Source of the DNA: Shinisaurus crocodilurus
Lineage: Eukaryota > Chordata > Lepidosauria > Squamata > Shinisauridae
Assembly (NCBI GenBank): GCA_021292165.1
Contig: CM037883.1
Span: forward strand, 7,914,934-7,978,933
Direction: 5' to 3'
Length of the DNA: 64,000 nt
The notes under the pieces are model-generated. The model was given only the letters and a program-made list of their open reading frames with translations. It searched no databases and had not been told where the DNA came from. The translations under genes and the position numbers were made by a program. Position 1 is the first letter of the stretch, and each line of letters starts with the position of its first letter. Of the stretch, positions 8,160 to 18,627 are shown one piece after another.

Positions 8160-8600
8160 ACCATGTGATGTCACCGAGAGAAAGATTAGAGAGCAGCGCT
8201 GATTAAGCGTACTCTTAAAATTAGTGGTGTACTGGGCAAATAATCTAATAATCTTTTTTTTTCTTTTTTGATGGTCCTGTTCTTCCTATAAACTTTCATT
8301 GTGATTTTTTATGGTGTTTCCCCTTCTCTCCATGATTAATAAAGCCCACAGCTCCTTTCATTCAAATATTATTACTAATTATTCATGATATGCAAATGTG
8401 ATCACAAATAATAAAAGGAGAGGTTTAGTGCTTAATGAATTGGCACGAACACTGAACTTTAAAGTGTGGATAATGATGCAAATAGAACTTGCCAATTATT
8501 TTTAGGGCCCAAACAATTAGGCTCTGCTTGATGCTGAATTTTTCGGAATCTATTTGTCTTTAACTGATACGAAGCATATGTTCTAACAAAGCAAGTAACT
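8160..8600. promoter_or_regulatory. Candidate conserved noncoding element (possible enhancer)
   Basis: A repeat-free AT-rich block holds two perfect POU octamers (ATGCAAAT at 8390-8397 and 8476-8483), a TAATTA homeodomain core (8376-8381) and other AATTA-type sites ('caattatt', 'gcttaatgaattgg'). Such clustering is typical of vertebrate developmental noncoding elements, but it also occurs by chance in AT-rich DNA. There is no credible open frame. Calling it regulatory is inference; a genome alignment would decide. Confidence 0.3.
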
Positions 8601-8930
8601 GCACTTGTTCCATTTGTCCTTTGTTACCTATGCTCTTCCTTTCTTCCTATCTGTCAGGGATCTGAGTGCATGTGTTGTGTATCTGTGTTAATGTTATGTG
8701 TCAAGAGCCAGTCAGACCTGAACCTCCTCTGAGGAAGGGGCTTGGGACCCCTGTAGGAAGCTCCCACATGCCTGAAGATCCTATTAAGCAGCCTGACACC
8801 TTGCCTAAGGCCCAGAAAAAGCTCCTACACCACACACCAGATCAGATCCAGACTCCCCCCCCCTTCACCCTCTGTACCCCAGATGCTAAGAGGAAGGTGG
8901 GTCCAGTGGGAGATACTGAATTAGCACTTA

Positions 8931-9021
8931 GGGTTGCCATTTATGAATCGCCAAAAGAAAAAAAAGGGGACAATAGAGGACACCAATTTTCATTAAATGT
9001 CCATATGCTAATTTACATGTA

Positions 9022-9056
<35 letters not shown>

Positions 9057-9058
9057 GC
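8931..9058 (+). repeat. Unassigned dispersed repeat, copy 2, ending in (TA)n
   Basis: 'gccatttatgaatcgcc', an A-rich run, 'aggacaccaattttcat' and 'tatgctaatttacatg' match the repeat at 569-705. A (GT)n-(TA)n microsatellite follows (about 9018-9056). Confidence 0.45.
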
Positions 9059-9199
9059 TTATGGGGGGGTTTCCTCTCCCCACTGCCACCCCGTATGGGA
9101 AAACTGCTCCTTCACTGGGCAGTCCCACCTATGGGGTTTCTTATTTAGAGCACATGCCTATTTCTGGGCCTAAGGAACTCTCTGCCACTAAAATTCAGA

Positions 9200-9478
9200 T
9201 TTCCACAGGCTGACACTTTCCCACTGCCACCAGTTCTGTTAGAATACTTCAAAACCTCCTAGTAGCCTGGTATAAAAGACTTAGGTGTGAGATGGGCACC
9301 AATACAAGAGACAAGATGAACTATTTAACAAGTAATTTAATAAAGGGATATTTTGTACATAAGGGATAACTAATATTTACTTTGGGGCTTTCAAACGTCT
9401 GCTTAGTGACAATTCTTTGGGACTCAAGCAACATTGTTGTTGTTACCAGCCTCTAAGGACTTCTTTAACCTCTGTCCA
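9200..9478. other. No recognised feature
   Basis: I see no open frame of note and no repeat ends. Confidence 0.35.
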
Positions 9479-9479
9479 A

Positions 9480-9690
9480 ATTCCCTGAACCTCCACGAAA
9501 CCATGGTTTGTTGCTGGGTTATGAATGGTGGGTTGTTCTCCATGGTTTGTTATCTTGGAGGGGTTTAGGCAACACGATAACCCACATTTCAGCAACAACC
9601 CACAGTTCAATGACAATCCACATTCATTCTATACTCAACCCTTAAGTGTGTGGGTTATCATGTTGTCTGAACCCACTCACTGTCTTCTCT
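9480..9690. mobile_element. Partial copy of the 'gggttcagacaac' palindromic transposon
   Basis: 'aggcaacacgataaccca' and 'gggttatcatgttgtctg' are inverted arms matching the element at 7463-7970, with 'caacaacccacagttcaatg' shared inside. The left part (9480-9560) carries the related 'ccatggtttgttgctggg' sequence. The outermost left end is worn. Confidence 0.6.
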
Positions 9691-9721
9691 GACTGTCAAC
9701 CGCTGTCCAAGGTCTCCAGCG

Positions 9722-9812
9722 CAGGCTTCTATGATCAGCTGCTACCAGAGATCCCTTCAGCTGGAGATGCCAGGGCTTGAGCCTGGGGGACCCTGTGCAC
9801 GCAAAGCATGTG
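9722..9812 (-). repeat. tRNA-Ala-headed SINE head, minus strand
   Basis: The complement of 'ctggagatgccaggg', 'cttgagcctggggg' and 'cgcaaagcatgtgttctagg' gives the B box, the anticodon-arm region and the A-box side of the tRNA-Ala-like head. Only the head and a short body survive. Confidence 0.5.
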
Positions 9813-9814
9813 TT

Positions 9815-10300
9815 CTAGGCCTCCCACCTCAGAATCCTATCATTTCAGTCTGTTGCATGGGTAGACGGTCTCAGGTTGCTGGTTCAAGCCCTGGATCCCC
9901 CAAGAGTTTGGATCGAGAAAGGCTCCCCCCATGTCATCATGGGTCTGTCTATTCCTCAGGGTGGGAAGTAGGTTTCAAGAAACCAGATAGAGCTAGATAG
10001 GGGAAGCTGAATCATGGGAGATAAGAGCCCCAAGTTTTTCCTTCGGGGACACCTGATGAATGGGTAGTTGGACTTGCTTTCAGTCTGAATCATTTAAACA
10101 ATCCTTGCAACCCACAAGGAGCTGCCATATTTCCTGTTTTACTATGCTTTTTGCTCCATGTTGCTTGAGGTTTCTTTTCTTTCCACTACAGGATGTGGTT
10201 TGGCTCACTTGCTCTAGGTGCCTGGGATCATCCATACACCATTTTGTGATGCAATGATCTGTGTCTGTAACACACTTGCTTAGTGTGCTGAAATGTACTG
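9815..10300. other. No recognised feature
   Basis: I see no element ends, credible exons or RNA genes. Confidence 0.35.
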
Positions 10301-10302
10301 GC

Positions 10303-10900
10303 CTTCTGTCAGGATCCGCTCCTCCAGGGCAGTGCCACAGCTCCACCTGGTGGCCAAGATACCTCCTTGCAGGAGCGAGCCCAGTGGTTCTAGTTACTCG
10401 CAGAGTGTAGCCTCCTGCTCCTGGCTGCTCTCAGGCCAGCTAATGCGGCCCAGCTGGGAGCAGCCAGAAGGACCTATGTAAGAGCTGCAGTTTGCCTTCA
10501 ACCCTCACCACAGCAACACGATTCCTTGTGCTGTTGTAACTGGCTCCAGCCTCAGCCTAACCATGCTTGACTCTCGCCTGTTCCTGACCTACGCCTTTAG
10601 CCTCTGGCTTTGCTCTACCTGGTACGTGACTGACTCTTGCCTGACTGTCAACCCTGCTTCTACCTCTGGTCCTTGTCTGGACTCTGTTACCCTTGGACCT
10701 GCTTCTTGCCTCTGACCCTCACCTGGACTTGCTTGCTGCTGCCTGGATTTGCCTCTCACCTCTGAACCCACCTTGCTTGCTGCATGTACTGACCCTGGCC
10801 TAGCTCCTGGACTCTGCACCCTTCTCACCCGCTCCAGCCACCATCATCCCCTGGCCCTGGCGTTCCAGCCAGAGACCCTTGCCGCCCACGCCCTGGACCT
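10303..10900. repeat. Pyrimidine-rich degenerate repeat, possibly part of an LTR
   Basis: From 'tgtcaggatccgctcctcc' onward the sequence becomes a loose tandem of phrases such as 'cctggacttgct' and 'ttgcctctgacc' (about 10630-10830). The beginning resembles LTR starts of the TGTCA type, but I find no matching second copy, primer-binding site or TAACA/TGACA-type end. The LTR reading is therefore weak. Frames of 80-100 codons here reflect the repeat. Confidence 0.3.
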
Positions 10901-12058
10901 TACACCTTCCCATGTGAAATTACTCCTCTTATTCAGCAATATGTATATTATACACCATATAAATGATCAACTATGCAAGATTCTTTCTCTGTACACCCCA
11001 TCCTTGCCTCAATTACTGCTTCTAACTCACTGTGATCTAACCTGTGAAGGTTGACTCCTTTTTGATAGCTGGGCTTGAGCAGATGGCTTTTGCTCTTTTT
11101 TTTATTCTGGAAATTCCCTGGTCTTGGGGCTTTCACACTCATCTAACATCCTCCTCTTGCTTAGAAGCAAATCTACAAATGTTACCATTTATTAACCTTA
11201 CAGGAAATAAATGGAAGGCCCATATCTGAAGCTGCCCATTAGGTGACTTTGGACAGGACCACATCTCATGCCAGCATTATGAATACCAATAGTGTGGGAA
11301 AACCAAGGGGCCTTCTTCCAAAAGGAAATGTTTCCGTATCACCCCATCAATTTTAAAGGAGCTATTATGACAGTACATCAGGCAAGATGCTTTATGAAAG
11401 GCTCATCTTGAATCTACCACATAATAACAACATCAAATGGATGGATTTTTAAAGTGTGCGCGTGTGTAGTATCAAAAGAATCTAGCTACCCATGTCTCAG
11501 AAAATATTGTTTTCTGTAGGATGTTGGAATGAAAAGGGTAGGGGCCTCACTATGTATGGAGAAGATCTGAAATATTCTATAATTTATATGGTATGTACAC
11601 ACCGCTGAGTAAGAGGAATTCTTTGGCATGAAAAAGTCAGCGAGGAGTAGCTCATTAAGCAGGACCTAGGCTTAATCTAACTTTGAACATTTTTTTTTTA
11701 GGGGGGGGGAGGAAGCAAGAAAGAGAAAAAGAAGGACTGTCTGAAGCTCTCCTGCCTGGGGGTTTAATCTCAAAGTATTTGAGTATAATGAATGAATGAA
11801 TATAGGGCAAGTGATTAACAACAAAGAAGAAATCACACACACGCGCACACATGCACACGCACACATCGGAATAATGTTGGAGATAACACCTTGTTTTCAA
11901 AGTTAATGGAAGAGGGCTTTACTGCCATGTTTTCGCTGTTTTAATCTTAAAGAGGAAACATTGTTAGATGGCACTGCAGTTTGGATTCCACGAATTTAAG
12001 TTCAACTGTATCGTGGGTGGCCTGAATCTAGATAAAATGTTTTTGATCCCACTACATG
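10901..12058. other. Mostly single-copy sequence, with a short AC-rich microsatellite
   Basis: I see a short (CA)-type stretch at about 11834-11866, a T run near 11691 and a G run near 11702. There are no transposon ends or convincing exons. Confidence 0.4.
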
Positions 12059-12235
12059 GATTTCATAGATCATAGAGTTGGAAGGAGCCTACAAGGCTAT
12101 CGAGTCCAACCCCCTGCTCCATGCAGGAAACTAGAGGAGGGGTCTCCCATCCAAGTAATAACCAGGCCTGACCCTGCTTAGCTTTCCATGCTCAGATAAG
12201 CTGAGTGAGTCAGCGTGAGCCACAGGCCTGATGTA
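12059..12235 (-). repeat. 5S rRNA-headed, CR1-tailed SINE, copy 2 (best preserved)
   Basis: On the minus strand the order is: a 5S-like 5' third with 'cttatctgagcatgg', 'aagctaagcagggtcaggcc', 'tggttattacttggatgg' and 'gagacc'. Then comes the CR1 tail, 'gttggactcgatagcc', 'ttgtaggctccttccaac' and 'tctatgatctatgaa'. The 5S internal promoter is nearly intact, while the 3' end of 5S rRNA has been replaced by CR1. Length is about 175 bp. Confidence 0.8.
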
Positions 12236-12315
12236 TTAATTAGTTTAACAATGCCAGGGTGCTTGTGTTATCAATGCTGCTTTGTTACTTGGTCACTGTA
12301 ATGATTTTGCATACA

Positions 12316-12770
12316 TTTAGGGTGCAGTCCTATGGGAATGCCTGTGACCCTCCAAATTCTGAGGATTACAGGCATCTTATGCAGGGTGGGAGGAGCACGG
12401 AGGCAAAGGTTGTCTCCGTGCTCCTCCCACTCTGCAAAACAGCTAGATGGCCAATTTTGGCTGCCTAAGTGCTTTGAAGGGGGAGGGAAGGAGGCTGGAG
12501 GCATCACCAGGATATGGCACATAGTAGCAGTGCCAGTCTCCTCTCCCCCCCCCCCGAACACCCATTAACCCCCTTCTCCAAAGGTCGCTTTTGCAGCCTC
12601 GGAGAAGCAGCCGGCATGGTTCTTTCCACGTCAGCTGCGAGGGGGGTAGGGGATCCGAGCAAGGATCCTCAGCTCTGTGTTCTGAGTGATTTTCCAACCT
12701 TGGAGCTGGGAATCTGAACAATCCTATGGCCCCCTGGACGCTGTCTAGAGGCCATAGGATTGCTGTGTTA
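12316..12770. mobile_element. Probable MITE with 'gcaatcctat'-type ends and internal hairpin
   Basis: The left edge 'gggtgcagtcctatggg' and right edge 'ggccataggattgc' are inverted relatives of an end type seen at 29903-30035, 45700 and 62688. Inside, 12386-12431 is a strong inverted repeat ('gggaggagcacggag' against 'ctccgtgctcctccc'). No clear target duplication was found, so the limits are approximate. Confidence 0.4.
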
Positions 12771-13940
12771 GGCTCTTAGATCGTTGTCACAGTCGGTACT
12801 TTCACATTTCATTTCCCTCTGACCTTACTCCTCACCACCCGCACCCCACAGCCACATATACCCGCCAACTAAGGATAGCATCACATGCATTGGATGAAGT
12901 GGGCTCTAGCCCCGCCCCCATGGAAGTTTACGCCATAATAAATTTGTCCATCTTAAAGGTGCCGCGAGATTCTTTGCTGTTTTTTCTGCAACTGACTGAG
13001 ATGGCAAGCCACCGGAGATAGTTACGAATGTCAACAGAATGTTGCGATTTTAAAATATGGGGCTGGGGGAGAGAACAGGTATCACTTGACTGGCAAAAAT
13101 TTCTATTGGTTTACTTGGTCAACATTATTCAGTTACATGGGTCCCAGTATCTTCCCTTTGGTGAATGGAAAAAAAAAAAAATCAGATTGGAGAATGTCAT
13201 TTTGAGCTGAAATTGTCTGGAGGGGGAAAGGGTTGAGTGTTTCCTCCCTGCCACCCTTCCTCCATTCTGTCTTGCAACCGTCCTAATCTCATTTCGGTTA
13301 TGATTCAGAGAAACAAATATTACTTTGGGCATCAGGTGATGTTCAGATGAGCTAGATGCAATGTTGCTTAAGGCCCATTGAAGAGATGCTCTTAAATATT
13401 CCACGCTGTCTCTTTCATGCGACTCAGGCACCAAGCGCTAATCCAAAAGATGCAGATAAACACTCCCAATTTAAAACATAAGCATCCATCAAAAGGACTC
13501 ACCAACTTCGGAGCGGATTACAATGGGTTTGTAACTTGCCGTTTCTGCAACAAGATAAAGAAAATAGGATAAACGTGGCTGTTGATGGCATAAACAGATG
13601 CTATCCCATATAATGAAGCACATGGGCTTAATTTGGTGCTGTTTTCCATCAGGAGGGCCGTCTGTGGAGTGTCTCACTAAATCTATGCTGCATTGGCACC
13701 TATGTCCTGCTGAATTTGGCATTGCACCTTGCAAGTGGGCATATAGCTACCCTAACAGATGGCATCGGGGTAGATATACCAACGAATCAAGACACACATG
13801 TGCCAATGGAAGCCAGATCCCTAAAACAAACAAAAAGGAGAATGAAGAGTCCAAATGTGCAGATATAAATTCTATCGATTCTCCAGCTTACATTCACCTG
13901 TAGATTCTAAAACATGGGCATTCTCAATTGATATACACAA
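12771..13940. other. Single-copy sequence with one possible micro-exon on the minus strand
   Basis: No repeats are recognised apart from an A run at 13170-13181. On the minus strand a 42-bp segment (plus coordinates 13503-13544) is bounded by 'atcttgttgcag' and gtgagt and reads 'TASYKPIVIRSEV' in one frame. It is too short to call as a gene. Confidence 0.35.
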
Positions 13941-14076
13941 GGCATATTAATATGTCACTGTGTTCGTTAGGATTTAAAAAAAAAAAAAAAAAAAGAACAA
14001 AAAACAAAAAAACCACAACTTGTACATACAGTTAGTATAAAATGTACTTAAGGAAACAACCATTTAAAATTTAGAA

Positions 14077-15396
14077 CAGGGGTGCAGAATCTCTGTCCTG
14101 AGGGCCAAATTTGGCCCACCTGGGGTTCCCCAGAGGGCTGTGTAGCCCTTCCCCTATCTCTACCCCTTTCCCCAGATCATTTAGTTGTTTCCCAACTTTT
14201 GTGCATTTCCCCCCCATTCTGAAAGGTTGAAATGCTTCTCCTAAGGCTTAGTTACTGGCAGTTGAGAGCTGTAAGCTGCAGTAGATGGGTATGTTTGATA
14301 TTTTTGCCCCGCCCCTTTTGCCTTTGGCCCACCCACCACTGGAATGTGGACCCCAAGAGCTTCCCTTAAATGGAATCCAGTCTTCAGGCTGAAATATGAC
14401 ACGCAGCTCTACCTCTGTTTTAAGTCCTCACCGAGGTTGGCCGTTGAGACCCTGTCCAAGTGCCTGGAGTCAGTGGCTGGCTGGCTGGGAAGGAATATGC
14501 TGAAACTGAACCCCGACAAGACCGAGGTACTTCTGGTGGGGGACAAGGGAAGGTTAGGGGATGTTGACCTGGTGCTGAATGGGGTACATCTACCCCTGAA
14601 GGACCAGGTCCGCAGCTTGGGGGTCATTCTATACTCCCAGCTGTCCATGGAGGCTCAGGTGGCAGCTGTGAGCCGGGCGGCGCTGTATCCACTCCATCTG
14701 ATACGGCAGCTGCGTCCCTACCTTCCTAATCACCTGCTCCCATCAGTGGTTCATGCCTTGGTCTCCTCTCGCCTAGACTACTGTAATGCGCTCTACGTGG
14801 GGTTACCCTTGAAGACGGTCCGGAAGCTTCAGCTGGTACAGAACGCGGCGGCTCGCCTGATTAAGGGCAGCCGCTGGCGTGATCACATCACGCCAGTGCT
14901 TAATGAGTTGCACTGGCTACCAGTTGCTTGCCGAGCCGAATTCAAGGTGTTGGTTTTGACCTTTAAAACCCTACACGGCTCCGGCCCAGCTTATCTCAAG
15001 GAGCGCCTCCAGCAACATCAAGTAGGCCGCTCAACAAGGTCTGCCACGGACGGCCTTCTCCTTATCCCATCAGCCAGAGCAGCCAGGCTGGTGGGGACTA
15101 GGAAGAGGGCCTTCTCTGTGGCGGCCCCCACATTATGGAACTCCCTCCCTAGTGACCTTCGCCATGCCCCCTCCGTGATGAGCTTCCGCCGTGCATTAAA
15201 AACATGGCTGTTCAGGCGGGAATATGGGGTGGGTTAGGTTTTTAATAAGAATTTTTTATATAGTTTTAATCATTATATTTTATTGTGTTTTACTGTATTT
15301 TAATTGTACATCGCCCAGGGATGGCTGGGTGACCGGCCAGATGGGCGATTAATAAATATAATAAATAAAATAAATAAAATAGGTTTGACGCCCCTG
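14077..15396 (+). mobile_element. hAT-like element ('caggggtgcagaatctctgt' end) carrying an L2 insertion
   Basis: The left end is 'caggggtgcagaatc' at 14077 and the right end 'gtttgacgcccctg' at 15396. The flanks atttagaa and aattaaaa agree at 6 of 8 positions. Outside the nested L2 (about 14395-15380) it reads 'ccaaatttggcccacc', 'ctgaaaggttgaaatgc' and 'gccccgccccttttgcc', a phrase series also found at 26287-26718, 28360-28689, 39593-39890, 45325-45645 and 47287-47405. No transposase frame is present, so it is non-autonomous. Confidence 0.7.
14395..15380 (+). pseudogene. L2 LINE, 5'-truncated ORF2 C-terminal half and 3' UTR
   Basis: The open frame runs to the stop at 15237 without interruption. 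It begins inside the reverse transcriptase domain just at the catalytic box ('YDTQLYLCF', so YADD itself is lost). It continues through the thumb and C-terminal region ('KLNPDKTEVLLVG', 'LDYCNALYVGLP', 'LWNSLPSDLRHAP'). The 3' UTR ends in an AT-rich 'taaataaaa' array. Codons upstream of about 14395 belong to the host hAT element, so the ATG at 14344 is not an L2 start. The subfamily matches the minus-strand copy at 56575-57962. Confidence 0.85.
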
Positions 15397-15842
15397 AATT
15401 AAAATATACTCCTTGAAAAGGTGGCAAGAAGGTGGTAAATGTACACCTTCTTTCTGTGAACAGCCCACAGTTTAATCCGCAGCTCTGTATCTATTCCTTC
15501 TGGTCCCTCCCATGGTTATCATTTAGAACAGGGGTGGACAACCTATAGGCATGCATTCCATCATCTTGGACCATGATAGCTGGTTGGAGTTCAGCAACAT
15601 CTGGAGAGTAGCTGGGTGGCCCACCCCTGATTTAGGTGCAAAAAAGATTTGGTGTTAAAGGCATGAATACACTGAATGTGTCTGATTTTATTTTTAGATC
15701 CTTTTTTTTTTTTTTTTTTTAACAAAGTACATGCTTGGGGGAGTCAACGGGATTCATTCCATCGTCCGTGCATTGACAGAATCTGATTTTTTAAACCAGA
15801 ATTTCATTCTACTTCCCCTAATTCATCACTGCTGATTATATA
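15397..15842. other. Single-copy sequence with a T run
   Basis: A run of about 20 T lies at 15701-15720. Text near 15533-15630 ('caggggtggacaacct' to 'ggcccacccctg') has inverted hAT-like ends and may be another small worn element. Confidence 0.4.
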
Positions 15843-16092
15843 CAGTCATGCCTTGGATTGAGAGCATAATTCGTTCCGGAAACATGCTTGTAATCCAAAA
15901 CACTCTTATATCAAAACGAAATCCCCCCAAAAAAAATTGTACAGAGATTTTTAATTTAAGCCGTACTACAGTACTTGTATTGCAAGACGTCGCTTGTATA
16001 TCAAGTCAAAAAAAATTAAATAATTTTTTAAAAATTTGCTTGTCTTGCAAAACGCTCTCAAACCAAGTTACTGGCAATCCAAGGCATTACTG
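15843..16092. mobile_element. Mariner/Tigger-like MITE, copy 1
   Basis: The ends 'cagtcatgccttggattg' and 'ccaaggcattactg' are inverted, and TA lies on both sides (15841-15842, 16093-16094), as in Tc1/mariner-type insertion. It is close to a reverse-complement duplicate of 57971-58216. A longer relative is at 42286-42912. There is no coding capacity. Assignment to the Tigger group is by resemblance of the ends only. Confidence 0.75.
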
Positions 16093-16184
16093 TACCCATA
16101 AAATCACCACTGCCTGAGTGTAGCAGGAGGGCGGCTCTGCTGTAGGGACACCCAGCTATTTAAATATATATGCACCATTCACAA

Positions 16185-16890
16185 TTAATGCACTGCTGTG
16201 TATCGACACGATCGCCCCCAAACGTCCTCTCCGGCCCGCTTCTAACCGGGCACCCTGGTATACAGAAGATCTCAGGGAGCTGAAGCGGAAAGGACGACTG
16301 ACTGGAGCGCAGATGGCGGAAAACTCGACTCATATCCGATAAGACACGACATAGAGAGCATCTTCGCTCCTATGGGGTGGCAATGCATGCAGCAAAGAAA
16401 GCTTTCTTTTCTGCACGCATTGCGTCTGCGAATTCGCGTCCAGCAGAACTGTTCAGGGTGGTGAGGGGTCTAACGCAGACACCTTCCCCCCTGAACCCGA
16501 TTTTAGAGCCTACGGTTGCTCGCTGTGATGCCTTTAATGATCATTTCACAGATAAAATATGATAAGATAAGAGCCGACTTAGACGCCCTCATTGTAGCAG
16601 AGGCAGACAATGGAGTGTCCAGTAACTCCGCAAGTAGGATTACACTGGATCAGTTTCAGTTGGTGAGTACCGAGGACGTGGACAAACTGCTTGGTCGAGT
16701 GAAGAGGACTACTTGCCCTCTCGATCCCTGTCCTTCCTGGTTGGTTGTCCAAGGAGGAGATGCAGTTGGATTACAACTACAACGTATTGTTAATGCATCT
16801 CTCCAGGGAGGGAATTTTCCATCATGTCTGAAAGAAGCGGTGGTACGGCCAGCTTCTAAAAAAGCCTTCCCTGGATCCCTTGGACCTTAA
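16185..16890 (+). pseudogene. L2 LINE, linker region between endonuclease and reverse transcriptase (frameshifted)
   Basis: The frames together read like the segment preceding the L2 reverse transcriptase: 'APWYTEDLRELKR' near 16245-16290, 'FNDHFTDKI' near 16535-16562, then 'CPLDPCPSWL' near 16710-16740. At least one stop (near 16341) and frame changes (near 16560 and 16870) break it. It is continuous with the next entry, so the whole L2 spans about 16185-18442, 5'-truncated. Confidence 0.75.
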
Positions 16891-18229
16891 CCATTACAGA
16901 CCAGTGTCAAATCTTCCATTTTTGGGCAAGGTGATCGAGAGGGCAGTTGCCTTCCAACTCCAAGCAGTTTTGGATGACACTGATTTTCTAGACCCATTTC
17001 AAACTGGCTTCAGAGCAGGATACGGAGTTGAGACTGCTATGGTCGCCTTAGCAGATGATCTACGCCTGAGTACCGACAGGGGGAGTGTGTCCCTGTTGGT
17101 GCTTTTGGACCTCTCAGCGGCTTTCGATACCATCGACCATGGTATCCTTCTGGAACACCTGAGGGGACTGGGAATCGGGGGCACTGTGCTTCAGTGGTTC
17201 CGGTCCTACCTCTCGGGTAGGTTCCAGATGGTGATGCTTGGGGATAGCTGCTCCACCAAAAAGGAGCTGCTATGTGGCGTGCCACAAGGAGCTATTCTTT
17301 CCCCAATGCTATTTAATATCTACATGAAACCGCTGGGAGAGATCATCCGGGGGCATGGGGCGGGGTGCTATCAGTATGCTGATGACACCCAAATATATTT
17401 CTCTATGCCTTCGGCAACAGCGTCAGCTAAGGACAGTGTGTCTCCTCTGAATGAATGCCTGGAGGCAGTAATGGGCTGGATGAGGAAAAATAAACTGAAA
17501 CTGAATCCAGACAAGACGGAGGTGCTTGCTGTCAAAGGCCACAATCTGGGTTTGGAGGTATGTCAACCAGTTCTGGATGGGGTTACACTCCCCCTGAAAT
17601 ACTGTGTTCGCAGCTTGGGGGTGCTTCTAGATCCGTTGCTCCAAATGACATCTCAGATAGATGCGACGGCTGGGAGTGCCTATTATCAGCTTCGGCTGAT
17701 ACGCCAGCTGCGCCCCTTCCTAGAATCGGAGGACCTAAAGACAGTAGTGCACGCGCTGGTAACTTCGAGGCTCGACTTCTGCAATGCGCTGTACATAGGG
17801 CTACCTTTGTACCTAGTCCGGAAACTTCAACTAGTGCAAAATATGGCAGCCAGACTGGTTACTGGTACAACTAGGGGTGCTCACATCACACCAGTTTTAA
17901 AAGCACTCCACTGGCTGCCAATCAGTTTCTGGGCGAAGTATAAAGTGTTGGTTATTACCTTTAAAGCCCTACATGGTTTGGGTCCAGGCTACCTACGGGA
18001 TCGCCTTCTCCCATACAATCCACCCCGCACACTCAGGTCCTCTGGGAAGAATTTACTTCAGTCAGCCAAAACTAGGCTGACGAGTACTACCCAGAGGACC
18101 TTTTCTTCTGCTGCTCCCAGATTATGGAATGGCCTGCCGGAGGAGATTCGTCAGCTCACCAGTCTTTTGGAATTTAAAAAAGCCATAAAGACTGATCTCT
18201 TCCGGCAGGCCTATCCGGCGGAATTTTAG
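16880..18229 (+). pseudogene. L2 LINE ORF2: complete reverse transcriptase and C-terminus
   Basis: The 449-codon frame is uninterrupted. Visible motifs are 'YRPVSNLPFLGKVIE' (residues 6-20), 'LDLSAAFDT' (76-84), 'CGVPQGAILSPMLF' (132-145), the catalytic YADD (166-169), 'KLNPDKTEVLAV' and 'LWNGLPEEI' near the C-terminus. The endonuclease domain is missing upstream and the linker is frameshifted, so the copy is dead, but the polymerase frame is intact. The ATG at 16880 is just the first methionine after a frame change. The 3' UTR ends with 'ccccgcctcgatc' and a (GAT)n tail. Confidence 0.85.
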
Positions 18230-18398
18230 GTTGCCTGGCTTTAAGATGTTTTTACGATGTTTTAATGATGTTTTAATGATGTTTTTTATGATGTTTTTAA
18301 TATGTTTTAAGATGTTTTAATAGTATGTATTGTGTATTTTATATTTTTGTTGTTCCCCGCCTCGATCTAGACGGAGAGGCGGGTAAGAAATAAAATTT

Positions 18399-18442
<44 letters not shown>
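18230..18442 (+). repeat. L2 3' UTR with (GAT)n terminal microsatellite
   Basis: The AT-rich UTR repeats 'gatgttttaa' phrases several times, then reads 'ttgttccccgcctcgatc' and 'gagaggcgggtaagaaataa', and closes with about 14 GAT units (18399-18442). The same UTR at 53940-54122 ends with ATT units instead, so these 3' repeats vary within one subfamily. Confidence 0.85.
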
Positions 18443-18443
<1 letters not shown>

Positions 18444-18627
18444 TACCTGGGTATGGATGCTGAGTTCAATGTATGAATCAGCTTTCAGTTATGGCTCGGA
18501 CAAGAGTGTTTCATGTGTACTCGAAAGACCTTCATTCTGTTTGTTTCCTGTGCAAAATTCTGCCCTTTGTTCTTTTTAAAAGATGTGTTCAGCTTTTCTC
18601 TGGAGCAAACACTCTCTGTTCTGCCAC

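Noticed and set aside
12059..12235. Genuine 5S rRNA gene
   Set aside because: The 3' part of 5S is missing and replaced by CR1 tail sequence, and the same junction recurs elsewhere.
14344..14394. Start of a 297-codon host protein
   Set aside because: These codons belong to a hAT element; the L2 sequence begins at about 14395.
16999..17285. Minus-strand frames opposite the L2 reverse transcriptase
   Set aside because: They are shadow frames of the plus-strand L2 ORF2.
18399..18442. CRISPR-like tandem array
   Set aside because: It is a trinucleotide microsatellite at an L2 3' end with no spacers; no CRISPR-associated genes occur.
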